A DNA stretch of 64,000 bases from Apiospora phragmitis (lineage: Eukaryota > Ascomycota > Sordariomycetes > Amphisphaeriales > Apiosporaceae), in NCBI GenBank assembly GCA_038363925.1, contig JAQQWL010000008.1:2108001-2172000 (forward strand), written 5' to 3'. This document shows positions 22,669 to 35,460 of this stretch, piece by piece. Every line of letters begins with the position of its first letter. The stretch's first letter is position 1. The notes under the pieces are model-generated. The model worked only from the letters and a program-made list of their open reading frames with translations, ran no database searches and was not told where the DNA came from. Made by a program: the position numbers and the translations under genes.

Positions 22669-24697
22669 GAGTCGGCATCCCTGCGGAGCGACCATCCATG
22701 ATCCGAGGTAACGGTTGCAAGCCGCATCTCGAAGCCGTGTCGGTTAGGCCTTTGAGGCTTTCAGTGGGGGTTAGATGGGCTGTCTGTTTCAGAGTGCCGC
22801 CCCTTTACCGAAGAGCCTCAAAAAGGACAAATGAGGAGTGGGTTGGACTGGGGTCTGGGTCGACAGGCGACTCGGGACTGTTCCCAGATTTAGCGAGGCG
22901 CGCAGGTGCATTGCCCACAGAGATCTCAATGCACTGCCAACATTTTCCAGAAGCTGGATCAGAGAAGTCGGCCAATGGTAGATTCCACCAATCGCAGCCT
23001 GTCATCCCGTCATGGTTTGATGGGCGCCTCTTTCTTCTTGCGCAAGCAATTCCTTGCGTGCATCCGGCGGTTTAATTTGTAGATCCATGTTCGTCCGAAC
23101 TTGCATTCAAATCGAGACGAATTGGGGCGGTGGAGTGAGAAACCGCATGGATGAGATGTATGTATGTAGATCAGTTCGCGACGAGCTGCCTGAAACCTCC
23201 CTGGCCGAGGTGCGAGGCACACACCCTCACTTGAAGTCAGACTCACTCTGAACAAAGTCGAGATGCATGTATATAGGGGACAGCCTTGAAGTGATGGAAA
23301 TGGCAGCTCGACTGCAGCTTGGCGTTCCATCCCAGCATTTCTGACAGGGCGTCAGATGAAACCAAGGGGGTCGTGAAGTTCAGCTGTTGGTTGCGCAGAG
23401 TGGAAGCAGGCTGGGCAGGCAAAGCAAGCAAGCCCACTCTGGCCCATGCGAGAAACCGCCAAGGCGTTACCGATTTATGACAGATTGATGAAGCCGCAGG
23501 GAAAGTGCAGAGAGTATGCAGGGGACCCCAGTGAATCTGGGCGCTCTGCCGCTGGTAGGTGTCCACTGCTCTGTCCACTTTGTTCCCTGTGCACAGTTGC
23601 AATCATTTCCCAACGTCCTGGACCGAGTGGATTTAGCGTGTTTAGCTTTCGGCAGCGACAGCCCGAAGGGATGATTAGATGCTGGGATTTCGGAATACCG
23701 GTCCTGTAAATGACGGATTTCTGAGCTGGCAGAGTTGTTTGCCTTGGCAATGACAACAGATACGCTAATAACATGAAGAAGAGCACTGAGTTCTAGGCAC
23801 GTTCAGCGCGTGCTAGGCCACCACTGGCGGCGTTGGCGGCGGTCAGAGATGGCAGAAGTTGACGGCCCCCCACCTCCCCCATTTCCGACTCAGGCGAATC
23901 TCTCCTTTTGTCGCAGATACCCCCTGCAGGTGGTCTGTTTATGCCGCCTTTGACGTCTCAACACGTTCATACTCACATTCATCGTGCATCATCCTGGCGC
24001 TCGACATAACCCTTACTCGGGCGATGGCCTGATATGTACACCGACTTAGTCAAGTAATGTCGTCATGCTGAACCACCACCATGGCCTGCGTCTAGTGCCC
24101 ACGGTAAAGACGGGTTTCTAAGACGGGGACCATGCGTGGACTCTACGAAGCGCAGTTCACCTTCAACAGCGCTAGAAACCAGGCACAAAGCGACCCGGAC
24201 GGCTTCCTGTAGAAACTGAAGGAGGTTTTGTTGCGAGGCCGAGTATCCAAGTTGGACCTTTTGGTCCTTCTTTACATAACATCTGGGGGCGAGGTCGAAC
24301 GCGGCAAACAGAGTACCATGTGTGACGGAAACCTGGCACCGGGTAAACTTCGATCTTTCATCAAGACATCTTCTCCTTGGCGATGGGAATCAGACGACAA
24401 GCCGGAGAATCGTCAGAGGCCATTTAGGCTGCGACTCTGAGTCTCGTAGCATTGGGGGCTGTTCAACGCCCGAAAGCTTGTCTGCTGGGATATAACACTT
24501 GCAGATCTCAAGAGGCAGCGGGATGGCCGAAAGCGATGGATGCAACAGCAGCAGCAGCAGCAGCAGCAGTGGGGATCCACGTAGACAAGCTTCTGTGGAA
24601 TACAAATGAGGACTCCTCATTGAGTAGGTCGCTCGAGAGGTTCCTTTCGGTTGTTCTGTAGGCAAAAGAAACGTGTGAAAGACTACACCGCCAGGTG
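22669..24697. other. Intergenic, no gene seen
   Basis: LPMO upstream region and the 3' region of the aminotransferase. Open frames are short and unconvincing. Confidence 0.5.
24543..24570 (+). repeat. CAG trinucleotide microsatellite
   Basis: About nine CAG units, just downstream of the aminotransferase stop. Confidence 0.8.
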
Positions 24698-25964
24698 TTA
24701 CCTGATGTAACCGTCCAACCGCGTCAACGCTTCCTCCAGCACCGCCGTTTCGCAGACGTAGCCCATGCGCACATAGCCCCGGAACGCGTCCCCATGCCCG
24801 AAGCACTTGGAGCCCGGCACGAGCATGACCTGTGTTCTAGCCAGCACGTCCCGACAGAAGTGCACATCGTCTACCGCCATCCCATCGCCTCCGAACCGAA
24901 CGAACGCCGTCGTGCCCGCCGTCGGCTCGACCCACGACACCTGGCGGCCGTGTTCCGCGACGAACCGCGCCAGCAGCGCCCGGTTGCGGACCGCGAGCGC
25001 CCGGTTGCGCCACAGCAGGGCGGACCGGACCGCTGGGTGCAGCGCGTAGCGCGCCACCTGGTCGTCGAGCTGCGACACGCTGATGGTCGTGTAGTCGCGG
25101 GCCGCGGCCAGCTGCTCGATGAGGCCGCGGCTGGGCGAGGCGACCCAGCCCACGCGGATGCCCGCGAGCGCCCAGGCCTTGGACAGGGACGAGGTGACGA
25201 CGGCGTTGGCGTAGCCCATGGTCGCGATGGATGGTGGTGCCGTGGCTTCATCGTCATTGTGGAAGAGTGGTCGGTAGACCTCGTCCGAGAACAGTATGAT
25301 GTTGTGCTTGCGTGCTACTTCCACTATGCTCGCCAGCACATCGCCTGGGATCGTGGCGCCCGTAGGGTTATTGGGGTTATTGAGAACAATCATCTGGTGT
25401 GCATTTCAGGTATGCCTTAGTAGCTAGTATGCGTGAAGTGAGTGAATGTGTGACGGCTTACCTTGGTGTTCTCTTTGATCAATGCTTCAAGTCTGCCGAC
25501 GTCCGGTATCCAACCTTGCGATTCCTTCAGCTCCCACAACGATACTTCAGAATCTAGACTCTGGGCACGGCATAGAGCTGTTGGTACGTCGGGAATACAC
25601 AGATGACATGATCGCCGGACCCGATCAGGGTGTAGAAGACTAGGTGGTTCGCCGAAATGGCGCCCTGCGTAACCAGCACTTGTTCTGGGGGCACCACCAC
25701 CGCCCCATCCGGAGATCCCGGCGCACCCTGATACATGCCCGCAATGTGAGATCGTAATTCCTCCGAGCCCCGGATCGGCCCATACGTGAGCCTCGCGCTC
25801 AAGTCGAGGGGACTGCTGCCGGCGGCGCCCCGCCGCTCGTCGAACCGGACCAGCTCGTCGACGGAGATGGATGAGCAACACGTCTCGGCGACATTCAACA
25901 CCCCCGGCGTGTTCTCGTACTCGTCCATCCATTGCTCCACGTCGAAGGACGTGATCTTCACCAT
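24698..25964 (-). CDS. PLP-dependent class I/II aminotransferase, with a one-base frameshift
   Basis: Fold-type I PLP enzyme, aspartate-aminotransferase superfamily. Exons 25964-25462 and 25393-24698; start MVKITSFDVEQW (an upstream Met at 25,988 is also possible). Landmarks: LTYGPIRGSEELRSHIA, NNPNNPTGA (cofactor Asn), FSDEVYR (Asp/Tyr contacts to PLP), SSLSKAWALAGIRVGW with the Schiff-base Lys, and a C-terminal VPGSKCFGHGD with a substrate-carboxylate Arg further on. The frame breaks between YQQLYAVP and SLDSEVSLWELK: an in-frame stop at 25,554 appears because one base is missing near 25,558-25,562; with it, exon 1 length restores phase. Substrate unknown; could be amino-acid or specialised metabolism. 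The MFS gene follows in the same orientation. Confidence 0.85.
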
Positions 25965-25988
25965 CCTGGCTGCTGGTCGCGACCCCAC

Positions 25989-26775
25989 CTTTCACCTGCT
26001 TCGGCGTTAGTAAGGAAAGTGAGGGGAGCTGCGGGAAACCCAGGTTTGACGTGAGCCTAACCACACAGAGAATTGATGCTGATCAGGTCGCACTACTGCA
26101 CCGGCTAGAATAAAGTTGGAAAGGTGTAACGAATATCTCGTCAATCGAGAACCTTCTTTCGGAGAAGTGATGTGGGTGGGGGCAGGGAAGCCAAATTTGG
26201 AGTTCAGATGAGGGGAGTATGATGATACCTGATGAGATATACCCGGTCGGCCTAGCCCTGCCTTAGAGCTACATCCTTGATCCATTCCAGCTCGCGCCTT
26301 ATCGTCGGCGCAAGTCAAAAAGTCTTGGCGACAAGAGTGTGCAATATTGTTTTTTTGGTGTTGGAGTAGAAATTGAACATCCATTGAAGCAAGTTTCTCC
26401 CATCAACCCAATCACTTGTTAGCAAGAGAAGACACGGACCACGCCTCGAACGGGAATATCTTCAGAAATGAAATATTATGATATATTACAATGTTTAGGT
26501 GATTCCTACTCTCCTCGGAGGAAGAGCTAGAGTCTGGGATGTGCTATACATACATGAAATAAAGAAATGATATGACCTCGCAAAGATCGATGCCACCTTG
26601 ATCACCAGCAAGATGTCCTAACCTGACACCCTGGTTTCATTATGTCTGAGGCCCATTCATCCAATCGTCCAATCTTTTGACTTTTGTTCTAAGCACCCGT
26701 CATCTAGCGACAACGCCGCCTCAAATTACAACAATCTGAACTCCGCCTCTCCTCTTCACCAACGTGCTTGCTTGC
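25989..26775. other. Intergenic, no gene seen
   Basis: Region between the aminotransferase start and the MFS stop. No supported coding. Confidence 0.5.
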
Positions 26776-28706
26776 TCAATCACATATTACAGATTTACAG
26801 ATCGACCGGGAACCGGTTCGCATCGCCTCGCCGTACCGATGGAACAGCCACGGCACAGGCGTGAACGCGAGCGTGATGAAGGCGAGCACGCTGTTGCCCC
26901 AGCCGACGTTGAGGTGGTGGTAGAGCGGGTCGGCGGCGAGGTCGAGGAAGGCGCCGAAGAGGCACCGGATCAGCAGGTTGGCCGCGAGCGCCGACGCCGC
27001 GCCCTGCGCGCCGAACGCATCCACTAAATAGATCTGGCCCGGGATCATGACGAAGAGCGCGCCCACGCCCACGATGAAGGTCCCCAGGATCGGCACGATC
27101 CAGTGCACGTGGTAGTACGCCGTCCAGCCGTACAGGAACATGCCCAGCGGGCAAATGGTGCCGACCCACTTCATCAGGATGAGGCGGTCTTCGGGCTTGG
27201 GGGCGCCGCCGTTGCGGCCCACTACAGGCAACATCAATCAGTCAGCCGGTCTCCTAACACACATCGCAAGGGGGGTCATATCAGGGGGGGGGGTGGAGAG
27301 GTTAACTTACGCAGCTTGTCGCTGAGCTTCGAAAACGCCACGAGCCCAGCACCATCCCGATGCCGAGCCCGAGGTAGCAGAGCCCGGACACGCCCTTGCC
27401 GAAGCCGTACATGGGCGCGAAAATGGCAGGGATGGTGGCGAACAGCAGGAAGATGAGGCCGAAGATGATGCCCGTGTAGAGCGACATGAGCAGCACGATG
27501 GGCGAGAACACCAGTAGTTTAATGGGCCGCACGATGGCCGCCATCAGCATTTCACGGGGGGTCAGCTGCTTGGCCGTCTTGGGCCGGAGCTGGGCGTTGC
27601 CCGTCGCGCGGCGCAGCTTGGCGGCTTTGCGCTGGAGCAGGACGGAGCCGTTGGTCTCGCGCGTGAAGAGGAGGGTGGAGGCGGCGGAGAGGCCGGCCTA
27701 TACAAAGCAAGTGGTCTGGTTAGTGGTCATGTCTCTCTCACACAGACTACTTTTACGATCCGGACGGAAAGAACCTCCCAAAACTTACCAGGATCAAAAT
27801 GATACGGAACGTCCAGCGCCATCCGATGTATTGCGAGACATAGCCACCGACGATAGGTCCGATAACCTGTACACGTCCATTCAGTCAGCAACCGCGAGCC
27901 TCGACAATAAAGCACAGACAAAGAGCGAGGGGGAGAACTTGCCGGTCCAAGCAGAGGCCCAAGGGAGAACATGGACATAGCCTTGCCGCGCAGCTGCGGC
28001 GGGTACAAGTCGGCCACGGTGCCGCCGCCGACGCTGAGGGGCCCCGAGGCCATGGTGCCGGCGAGGAAGCGAAACACGAGGAACATGGCGACGTTGGTGC
28101 TGAAGGCGCAGCCGAAGGTGAAGCCGATGTACCCGACATTGCAGCCGTGGTAGACGATCAGTCGGCCGTAGAGCTCCGACAGCGGCGCCAGGATCAGCGG
28201 GCCCAGCGCGAAGCCCAGCACGTAGATGCTGACCGTCATCAGCACGACGATGGTGTCGGTGACGTGGAACTCGAGAGCCAGGTCCGCGACGCCCGGGGCG
28301 AACATGGTCGAGGCGAGGTTACTGTTGCCATCTCAAAGGGTCCGGTCTTCGGTCAGCCAGCTAGCCCAAAAGGGGGAAGGGGGTCGGTCTCCTTTCCTTC
28401 ATATCGATGAAAAGAGAAAGAAGAAGGTGACGCGACAGAAAAAGGGGGGATTGCTCACGCTATCAGGACAAAGATACTGACGGTAGCCACGTGCACCATC
28501 TTTGTACCGTCGGACCAGTTTCGCGGGTTCTCCTTATCATCGTCGCCGTCCCAATCCACCAGGTTGGAATCCTCCTCGGGCTTGGTGTGGTCCGACCCGG
28601 ACTCGGTGACAGAGTCCGTCATGTTCGCTTTTCCGGTCTCGAGGTCCGCTGTTGCGGGACGTGGCGGCTCCGTAGAGCTCGACTCGGTGGTATTGGGAGA
28701 AGACAT
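26776..28706 (-). CDS. MFS transporter, drug:H+ antiporter-1 (DHA1) type, with a one-base frameshift
   Basis: Twelve-TM plasma-membrane exporter. Exons 28706-28459, 28321-27943, 27866-27789, 27697-27311 and 27221-26776. The acidic N-tail ends in VDWDGDDDKENPRNWS, characteristic of fungal DHA1. TM motifs include LGPLILAPLSELYGR (motif A-like), a CFRFLAG-type stretch, VIGPIVGGYVSQYIGWRWTF (antiporter motif C), then a basic central loop and the second six TMs. Exon 4 reads GMVLG and then leaves frame; the next frame gives LVAFSKLSDKL and the donor. One base (C) is missing at 27,342-27,347, and exon phases only close with it. The intron at 27,942 has a GC donor (GCAAGT). Likely exports drugs or metabolites; the aminotransferase next door may be a partner, unproven. 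Confidence 0.88.
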
Positions 28707-30908
28707 CTTTGTTGAACCGCTGCTTATTTGACAGAACAAAAAGCCGTTTTGTTGTCCTATGACGGCGCAGTTCTGAAATTGTCGTCTTGTCACTGCCCGA
28801 AATCGATTTTTCGGCGAGGCTAGTCTGGTGGTTCTACGATGAACAGGAAGAGAGCTTCTACAGTACAGATCATAGTTAGAAGTCGAGGGGGGGATATTGG
28901 TCGCCTAAGAGCAAGACATTCTTGCCCGCCGTCCGATGCTCCGCGACTCAGCTCCCCCGGCGTGTCGGGTTGACGGACAATAACATGATGCCGGCTGATG
29001 GATATCAGCCCACCTTGCAAGCACAAGAATGGATCCGACCCTACAGATCTGGGTGGTGATGGACCGGAATTTGCCGGTATAAAACGTATTGGCTGTAAGG
29101 GGACAGTAAACGAGTGTTATGGTAGTATGGTATATCATTTGACTTGGCAAACCCTAATCTAATAAGCCCTCCAATCACTCAGTAGCGTGGTGTTGCATTC
29201 TACAGACGGGGGGTATAGATCCAGCACCTATAGAAGCACAGCCGCCGAGATATGAGATTGGAAGCAACTGGCTGTCGTCAGCGCACATCGCGACAAACGT
29301 CCAGTCTGTGTAGCTACGAGTGATGAAACCGATGAAGCTGACATGGGCTTTGGGAAAAGGGACAGTGACTTGTCTCTGCCTTATCGGTTGCATTTGAACA
29401 GAGGAATCCCACGTGGCGTATCAGCCGGATATAACTGTTTCCGTCGTCGTTTCCTCGTTTTTGGGCGTGGGAGCCCACTCGCAGCCCCGTTTTCAGGACA
29501 GAATGGGCAGGAAGCCCCCCACATGTCGAGTCAGTTAGGATATGGGATAATACCACTTTGGTTCATGGCATTTCTGAACGACCAGCAACGGTTCTGACGA
29601 GTGTAAAGTTGGATGCAATGCTTATTGATGGACTCCAGCCAATGCCATCGTGAAAAAGGCTTTAGTTTCCTCCGACGCTCCGCGCCGATGCTCCGTGCTG
29701 ATCTCCCGTGCTTGCTCCGGGTCCAGCATCCGCTCGATTGCCAATAGGGATCGTGACAGAAAGCAGGGGGCATTTTGCGAAAGTAGCGCGACTGGAAGGG
29801 TGCTGCCATGAGGATAGCCAAAAGCGACGTCGCATACAATAACTGCTTTGTTTTGGACGCTTTGAATCTCAACCAAAACGACACAGATAGAGAGACGGAA
29901 CAAGCCGAGTGTGTCGTCTGCGCCAGAAGTCGAGGTTGAATGGCACGCACCAAGTGGCCCTCCACTTGTGGCGCACAGGACCCCGATTTCTCACATGGCA
30001 CCTGAAGGGTGTCAAGACGTCAGAAAGTCTGGGCATGTTTCCCTTACCACTTGAATAAGTAACTAGCAGCTTACATCATTGAGCTGGTTTGTTCAACGAA
30101 TGAATGCTGGGCCCCAAGGGAATGGATCGCTCAGCCTTAAGGACGCAGGTCGATTATTTGACTGAACCTTAGCGGGTAGAACGGCGCTCCAGCTGTCGTA
30201 GGTATTGGCGTGCGCCGCGAGTCAGGTCCCATTATGCGGTCAAGGAGGTGCTGGCCGACCCGAGTTTCAGGACTTCCCACCAACATCAATTGCCAATTGC
30301 GGCCGGTGAGTTTATGAATTGAATGGACGATTGGAGCCGGTGCCCCATAGGAACCATCATCTTGGCATGGATCCACTCTTTTGAACTTTTCATGCGCACC
30401 GCTTGGCTTCCCACGAACAAGGCAGGACCTATCTCATACCACCAAGAATAGTAAGAATCGGCCGATACGGCAGCAGCTGGCATGTTCAGGTCGGGTCGAG
30501 CATGCAGTCTGCTGGTCGTGGCAGATGACGAAAAGTCTTATCTCACATAGAGTGGGAAACCCAAAGAATTGTAAGGGGTTGTATGATGGGCGACCATTTT
30601 GAAACGACGCCCAACTTGGGTATCCGAGTAAGGAGATGGAGTAAGTGAGCATCGCTCATGTATATGACTTAGAGATTCCTTTCCATAGAGCTCAGTCACT
30701 AGTCTTTTCCTTCTAACCACGATCTTTTTATCGGCTTCATTCGTTCTGCTTGCTTGGGGTTTAGTACACACATAACCGCAGCGCCGGCTTCCGTTCTTTA
30801 TTTTCCGATTTTACTTTTAGCACCCAGGCCCTTCTTTGATTGCGCACGTGTAGGATTTCCACTTTCTCAAGTTAGCTACACGATACTGTACAGTCAATAC
30901 CACCCAGC
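28707..30908. other. Intergenic, no gene supported
   Basis: The longest frame, minus 29,531-30,001, has no recognisable motif and uneven composition. Treated as non-coding. Confidence 0.45.
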
Positions 30909-32339
30909 ATGCGCGCTACGACCCTCCTCGCGGCAATGCCCGCCCTGCACCATATCGCGGCGACTCCCGTCGGTGTCCCCCAGCAGGCGGTAGTGGTAGC
31001 GGCAGCGGTGGCCACTTCCTCCGCCGCCGCCCCCAGCGCGGGAAAGAAGAACGATTCTTCTTCGTCTCTGGCCGCCACGGGCGCCACCTCGTGCCCGGCC
31101 GACACCCTGTCGGCCGACACCTGGAAGAAGCTCGACCTCGACAAGTTCCTCGCGGCCTGGGCCAAAGCCAACGTCACGAAGGCCCAGTCGAACAACGTCC
31201 AGGCGTTGGCGCAGTCATTCGGCGCGCCCAACTTCTTCTGGTATGATGACACTCGGTCCTATCAAAGCTTCACCGCCGCCGACCGTGCCAAGTGCGATGA
31301 GCGAGACACATTTCAGCTTTTTAATTTGACTGACTGACTGACTGACTGACTGAACCGCAGCGGCCTCGACAACTTCTGCAACGCGGGCCAGCCGTGCCTG
31401 CCCGTTGAGCTGCCGGCGTGGTACGGCCTGATCGCGATCCAGAACTGGAACAGCTACATGAACTCGATCAACACGGCCATCACCTTCGCCTCGAGCATCA
31501 TCAGCCTGACGCTGCCGGGCATCGTGTCGGACCTCAGCATATCACCCCCGGACGACGTGACGCCCATGAAGAACCTCTACAAGGCCATGACCACCATCAT
31601 CGGCCTCGTCCCCTTCACCGGCCCCATAGCCACCGGGGCCAGCGCTCTGACCCAGGGCGTCAACTTTATCAGTTAGTTCCCATAGGTTTCCATCCACCTC
31701 TTCCCTGAAACAAATTGCTGACATTCTCCAGTGGACCAAGTCAAGCCCCCCGAGCCCACGGACCAGTTCGTGGCCTGGTCCAACATCGCGGGCCAGATGG
31801 GCAACGTGGTGTCGGGCTACCAAAGCCAGGTCTCGGCCGGCTTCAAGAAGATCCTGGACGCGCCCGTAGACGACGCGAACAGCGGGATCCTGAAGGTGAT
31901 CGCGCAGGGCGCCTTCCTGGGCTACAGCCAGAACGTGACGCAGGCGGACCTGCAGAAGGGCGTCATCGACACGTTCCGCGTGTACAGCGCCGGGCTCGCG
32001 CTGCGGGCGCAGGGCCTCCAGCTGTCTGTGGCCAACGACTCGAACCCGGCCAACGGCAACAGCTGCGTCGACTCGGCCAAGCAGTGGGGCGCCGCCGCCG
32101 ACTGCCGCGACGACGGCAACGGCCACTGGCGCCAGGTCGTACTCGTCGACAAGGACGGCTACCCGCAGGAGGCCATCATGCAGAAACTCATCGACAACTA
32201 CGGCCTCACCAAGGAGGTCGCGCTCCAAGACAACGTCGACTGCAACAACGCGGACCCCACGACCGACTCGCTGCCGCTGGACCCCAAGACGAAGTGCCTG
32301 TTCACGTTGCCGCTGCAGCCGCCCGCTCCGCTGTTCTGA
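30909..32339 (+). CDS. Secreted protein of unknown function (possibly DUF7872-type)
   Basis: Exons 30909-31240, 31361-31671 and 31732-32339 splice to 416 residues in frame. The N-terminus MRATTLLAAMPALHHIAATP is a probable signal peptide, followed by an Ala/Ser-rich spacer. The core has DNFCNAGQPCLPVELPAWYGLIAIQNWNSYMNSINTAI, a hydrophobic stretch (VPFTGPIATGASALTQG) and a C-terminal Cys-containing domain ending near KTKCLFTLPL. I recall similar fungal secreted proteins carrying DUF7872, but the assignment is uncertain and no activity can be named. The first intron ends in a TGAC tandem repeat directly before the acceptor. Confidence 0.75.
31327..31353 (+). repeat. TGAC tandem repeat inside an intron, before the splice acceptor
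   Basis: Six TGAC units plus TGA, ending 7 bp before the CAG acceptor at 31,360. Each junction spells CTGAC, a match to the fungal branch-site consensus CTRAC. Confidence 0.9.
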
Positions 32340-32640
32340 GGTCTTTCCTCCGTGATGATGATGACGAAAATACATAAGCATAGACACAGAGAGGCAATGT
32401 ACTATTTAGTTCGAATCAGCAGAGGTTTATGTTAAGACTCCCATTGGTATTATACGTACATCTAACTCATGCTATGACAGCGGACTGGAACGAATAGTTA
32501 CAGAGAAACGATGATCGAAAGCGCTTTAGACAGTGAAATTCAAAGTGAAACATGCAGATTCAGATAGTCCCCTTGTTCTGTTAGCGAATGGTCTGGCGTA
32601 CGATCTGACGATACCAGGAGGGGACACTTGAGCAGCTAAA

Positions 32641-33363
32641 CTAGAAGATTCCGGGAATGAGCCGCGCAGTCCTCGCGTGCCAGGCCTCCCAGTCCTGTCC
32701 GAACTCGGCGCGCAGCATCTTCTCCTCGTCGCGGATGCGCGTGCTCATGGTGTAAGCCATGAGCGAGACGTAGACGGGCGCGAGCGCGAGGATGAGCTGG
32801 CGCACGGCGGGGAACCAGCGCGGCGGGACCCAGCAGGCGAGGGCGCCGTCGGTGCGGAAGAAGAGGGAGAGGACGCAGCCGGCGACGAGGACGATGCCCG
32901 TGTAGCTCGGGTGCTGAACGTAGCGGTAGATGCCGCCCGTGTTGAGCGCGTCGGGCTTGGAGAGCGTGAAGGTGAAGTTCTTGCCCAGCGACGCGTACGC
33001 CACGAGCCGCAGCGGGATGCCCGCGCCCAGCAGCAGCGCCATCGGCACCACCGTCGCCGGCGACCACGTCACGAGCCGCAGGTTCAGGCCGTTCTGTGCG
33101 CCCCAGCCCAGCACGCCGGCGGGAATCGGCGCCGGGGGCTGGTAGGCCAGGATCAGGCGCGTCGTCTGCAGCGCCAGCAGGCCGATGGGCGCGACGGCGA
33201 CGGCGACGGCGGGCAGGCTCGTCAGCTTGAGGGAGCGCAGGGCGTCGCCGGTCGCGGGGGCCGAGGCCGTGTTCTTGTTGGGCGGGGTCACGGCGATGAT
33301 GCTCCCGATGGCGGAGGCGACGACAGCCAGGGCCAGCGAGGCCTGCGAGAAGCTGGTGGACAT
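32641..33363 (-). CDS. Isoprenylcysteine carboxyl methyltransferase (ICMT)-like membrane protein
   Basis: Intronless, 240 residues, start MSTSFSQASL. Several TM helices, then the family core: NTGGIYRYVQHPSYTGIVLV (cofactor site, Tyr-Arg...HP-Y-G), further TMs, and RIRDEEKMLRAEFGQDWEAWHARTARLIPGIF, the SAM-binding helix and substrate region with conserved Glu-Glu. ICMT and phospholipid methyltransferases share this C-terminal half. It is longer at the N-terminus than bacterial homologues and lower in similarity to yeast Ste14, so the substrate may not be a prenylated protein. Frame is intact. Confidence 0.82.
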   Translation of the reverse strand: MSTSFSQASLALAVVASAIGSIIAVTPPNKNTASAPATGDALRSLKLTSLPAVAVAVAPIGLLALQTTRLILAYQPPAPIPAGVLGWGAQNGLNLRLVTWSPATVVPMALLLGAGIPLRLVAYASLGKNFTFTLSKPDALNTGGIYRYVQHPSYTGIVLVAGCVLSLFFRTDGALACWVPPRWFPAVRQLILALAPVYVSLMAYTMSTRIRDEEKMLRAEFGQDWEAWHARTARLIPGIF

Positions 33364-35460
33364 TGTGCGGGAGGGGCGATGGCGTCGGTGATTTGCTGGT
33401 CGCTTTGCTGCTGCTTTCACGGCTGTTTAGCTGCTTGTGAAGGCTAGTAGTGGCTCCAGAAATCGAGAAAGTCGAGCGAGATCGCTAAGTAGCACAGGTT
33501 CTACATGACCATGACAGAGGCAAACAGCGGACTGGTTTTATGGGGGTCGTTTACCCCCACGGGGTCCGCTTGCCTTTATTCATCGTCATACCAGAGTAGC
33601 CAGACAAGCACTGGCGGCGGCCGGGCGGTGGCGAGATGCGAATCGTGCCATGTGCAGAAACAGACGCTAGCTTCGACCTGTTGAGGAAATGCCCGTCGCT
33701 TATTGACTGTTAACGTTCAATCTGGCATCTGAGACTGGGTTATGCTTAGAAAAGCTTATGTATTAGTATGCAACACAGTTCACCAATCGCGCACTCTCTT
33801 CTTCCTGTTCTGGAGTTGCATTGCATGCTGCATGGCATCTGCAGTCAGGATCTTATTTTGGGAATTTCGGCAGCCATGCCCCAAGCGAAGGGACTGGATG
33901 GCGGGGTACATGTGGCTAATGCACTTGATGGGTTTGCATGGGGCTTGTTCTAGAGTGCAACCTCCACTTGCAACTCCCTGCCAGGGCATGATGATTCATC
34001 AATCTAATCTACATCGCAATTATCTGAAAATACATGTATGTATGATAGAGCCAAAAGAGTGCACGAAGTTAGGGGAACCGCAGATAGGTGCCTGGACTTG
34101 TTGCTGAGTGGTGTAAAGAAGGAAGGAAAGAGCTCCTACGCCAAGGGCTTACGTCGTCAAGGATGCAAGGCCAATCCACCGTGGACACTGGACACATGTG
34201 ATGCTCGAAAGTCTGCCCTATGCTACCACATGCGTGAATAATGTAAGGATTTCATGCTTGTAGAAGAACTAACATCCTTGCTGCATAGTGCGAGCTTATC
34301 TGGACAGTAAGAGATGCCACAGCATTCATGAGAGGGGCACTGCCCTTAAAATGGTGACCATCTATTCCTCCGTAAAGATGCAGCTCTTACATCGGACCGT
34401 GTCCTAAACCCCAAATAGCCATATCCCAGTTCGTAATATCTTGCCTAATTCAGGTAATGTTTCCGCCGGATTGAATTGGTTTCGCTCGGTTGCGTCTTCT
34501 CGGCTTCTGACGTGCCTGTCCGGGGGAGCCAAGTCAATGAGCACTGCGAATATAATAGCGAAAGCGGTTGAATTGAGTAAGGAAATCTAACTACATACCT
34601 AGGTAGCTAATTTCACCGTAAATGGTACTTTCACTACCTAAAAGTGGCTGATGCCACCATTCCGGCCATAAAATGCATGATCTCCCTGCCATTGGAGAAA
34701 AGAGCGTATCAGTAGGGCAAATGAATCTGATTCTGTATGTACGAAGTTGTTCTGTAGTAAAAGAATCGGTGTCTCTAGCTACCTGGTAATACGCTTTGTT
34801 GCGTCGACCCCTCCTCCACAATTATGCGTCCCTTTCTCGATCAATGCAAACATACAACTCTCAGGGATCATTTATGCTAGCGCGGCACTAAATCTGACGA
34901 TACGGCAATCAGTACTCTGCGCACTCAATTTTTACACAATTGGTACTGCTAATCATATCAAGTGGATTTTTGGGGCTGTACCGGCCCTGGTTTTTACAGC
35001 CAAAATTATCCATGTTTTATCCAATTATACAGTTGAACGGTGGAGGCCACTAAGCTAAATGATCCCTGAGTATTATAAGAACGCTCCCGCGTTCCAAAAC
35101 GAAAAAGAGTTCGTTTGTACTAGCGTCCAGCGTCCGCATTGCTGTTGGTAGTACGCATACTTGTGGTTGATCATCTCATCTGTGCAGTCCAGGTCGGTCC
35201 AGGTATGGTTGCGCGAGTCGTCAATCTTTGTGTTCTTTCCCGCCTTGGCGTGCTGCTTGAATGTGGCCCGCCGCCCATATGCAGTTCTTGGACGGCAGCG
35301 GTACTTGGTGGTACCTCACGTCAGTGATCAATCAACGACATCCTATTACCTCGTTGTCCCCAGTGCGATACTTTCAAGAGAGAATAATCAATTTCATTGA
35401 GATAATCAATTCCATTAGGATAATCAATTGAAGAGCCCCAAAACATCTAATTCATCGCGA
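33364..35460. other. Intergenic, no gene seen
   Basis: About 2.1 kb without supported coding. At about 35,381-35,435 three imperfect tandem copies of a 17-18 bp unit (gataatcaatt...att) occur just past the HSP70-like 3' end. Confidence 0.5.

Noticed and set aside
24543..24570. CAG repeat as a polyglutamine coding tract
   Set aside because: Lies downstream of the aminotransferase stop and in no supported frame.
24698..28706. Aminotransferase plus MFS as a secondary-metabolite cluster
   Set aside because: No backbone synthase or pathway regulator nearby; two neighbouring genes are not enough.
29531..30001. 156-residue minus-strand open frame between the MFS and secreted-protein genes
   Set aside because: Cys/Arg/Ser-rich without domain or neighbouring exons; likely chance.
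31542..32387. 281-residue minus-strand open frame
   Set aside because: Antisense of exon 3 of the secreted-protein gene.
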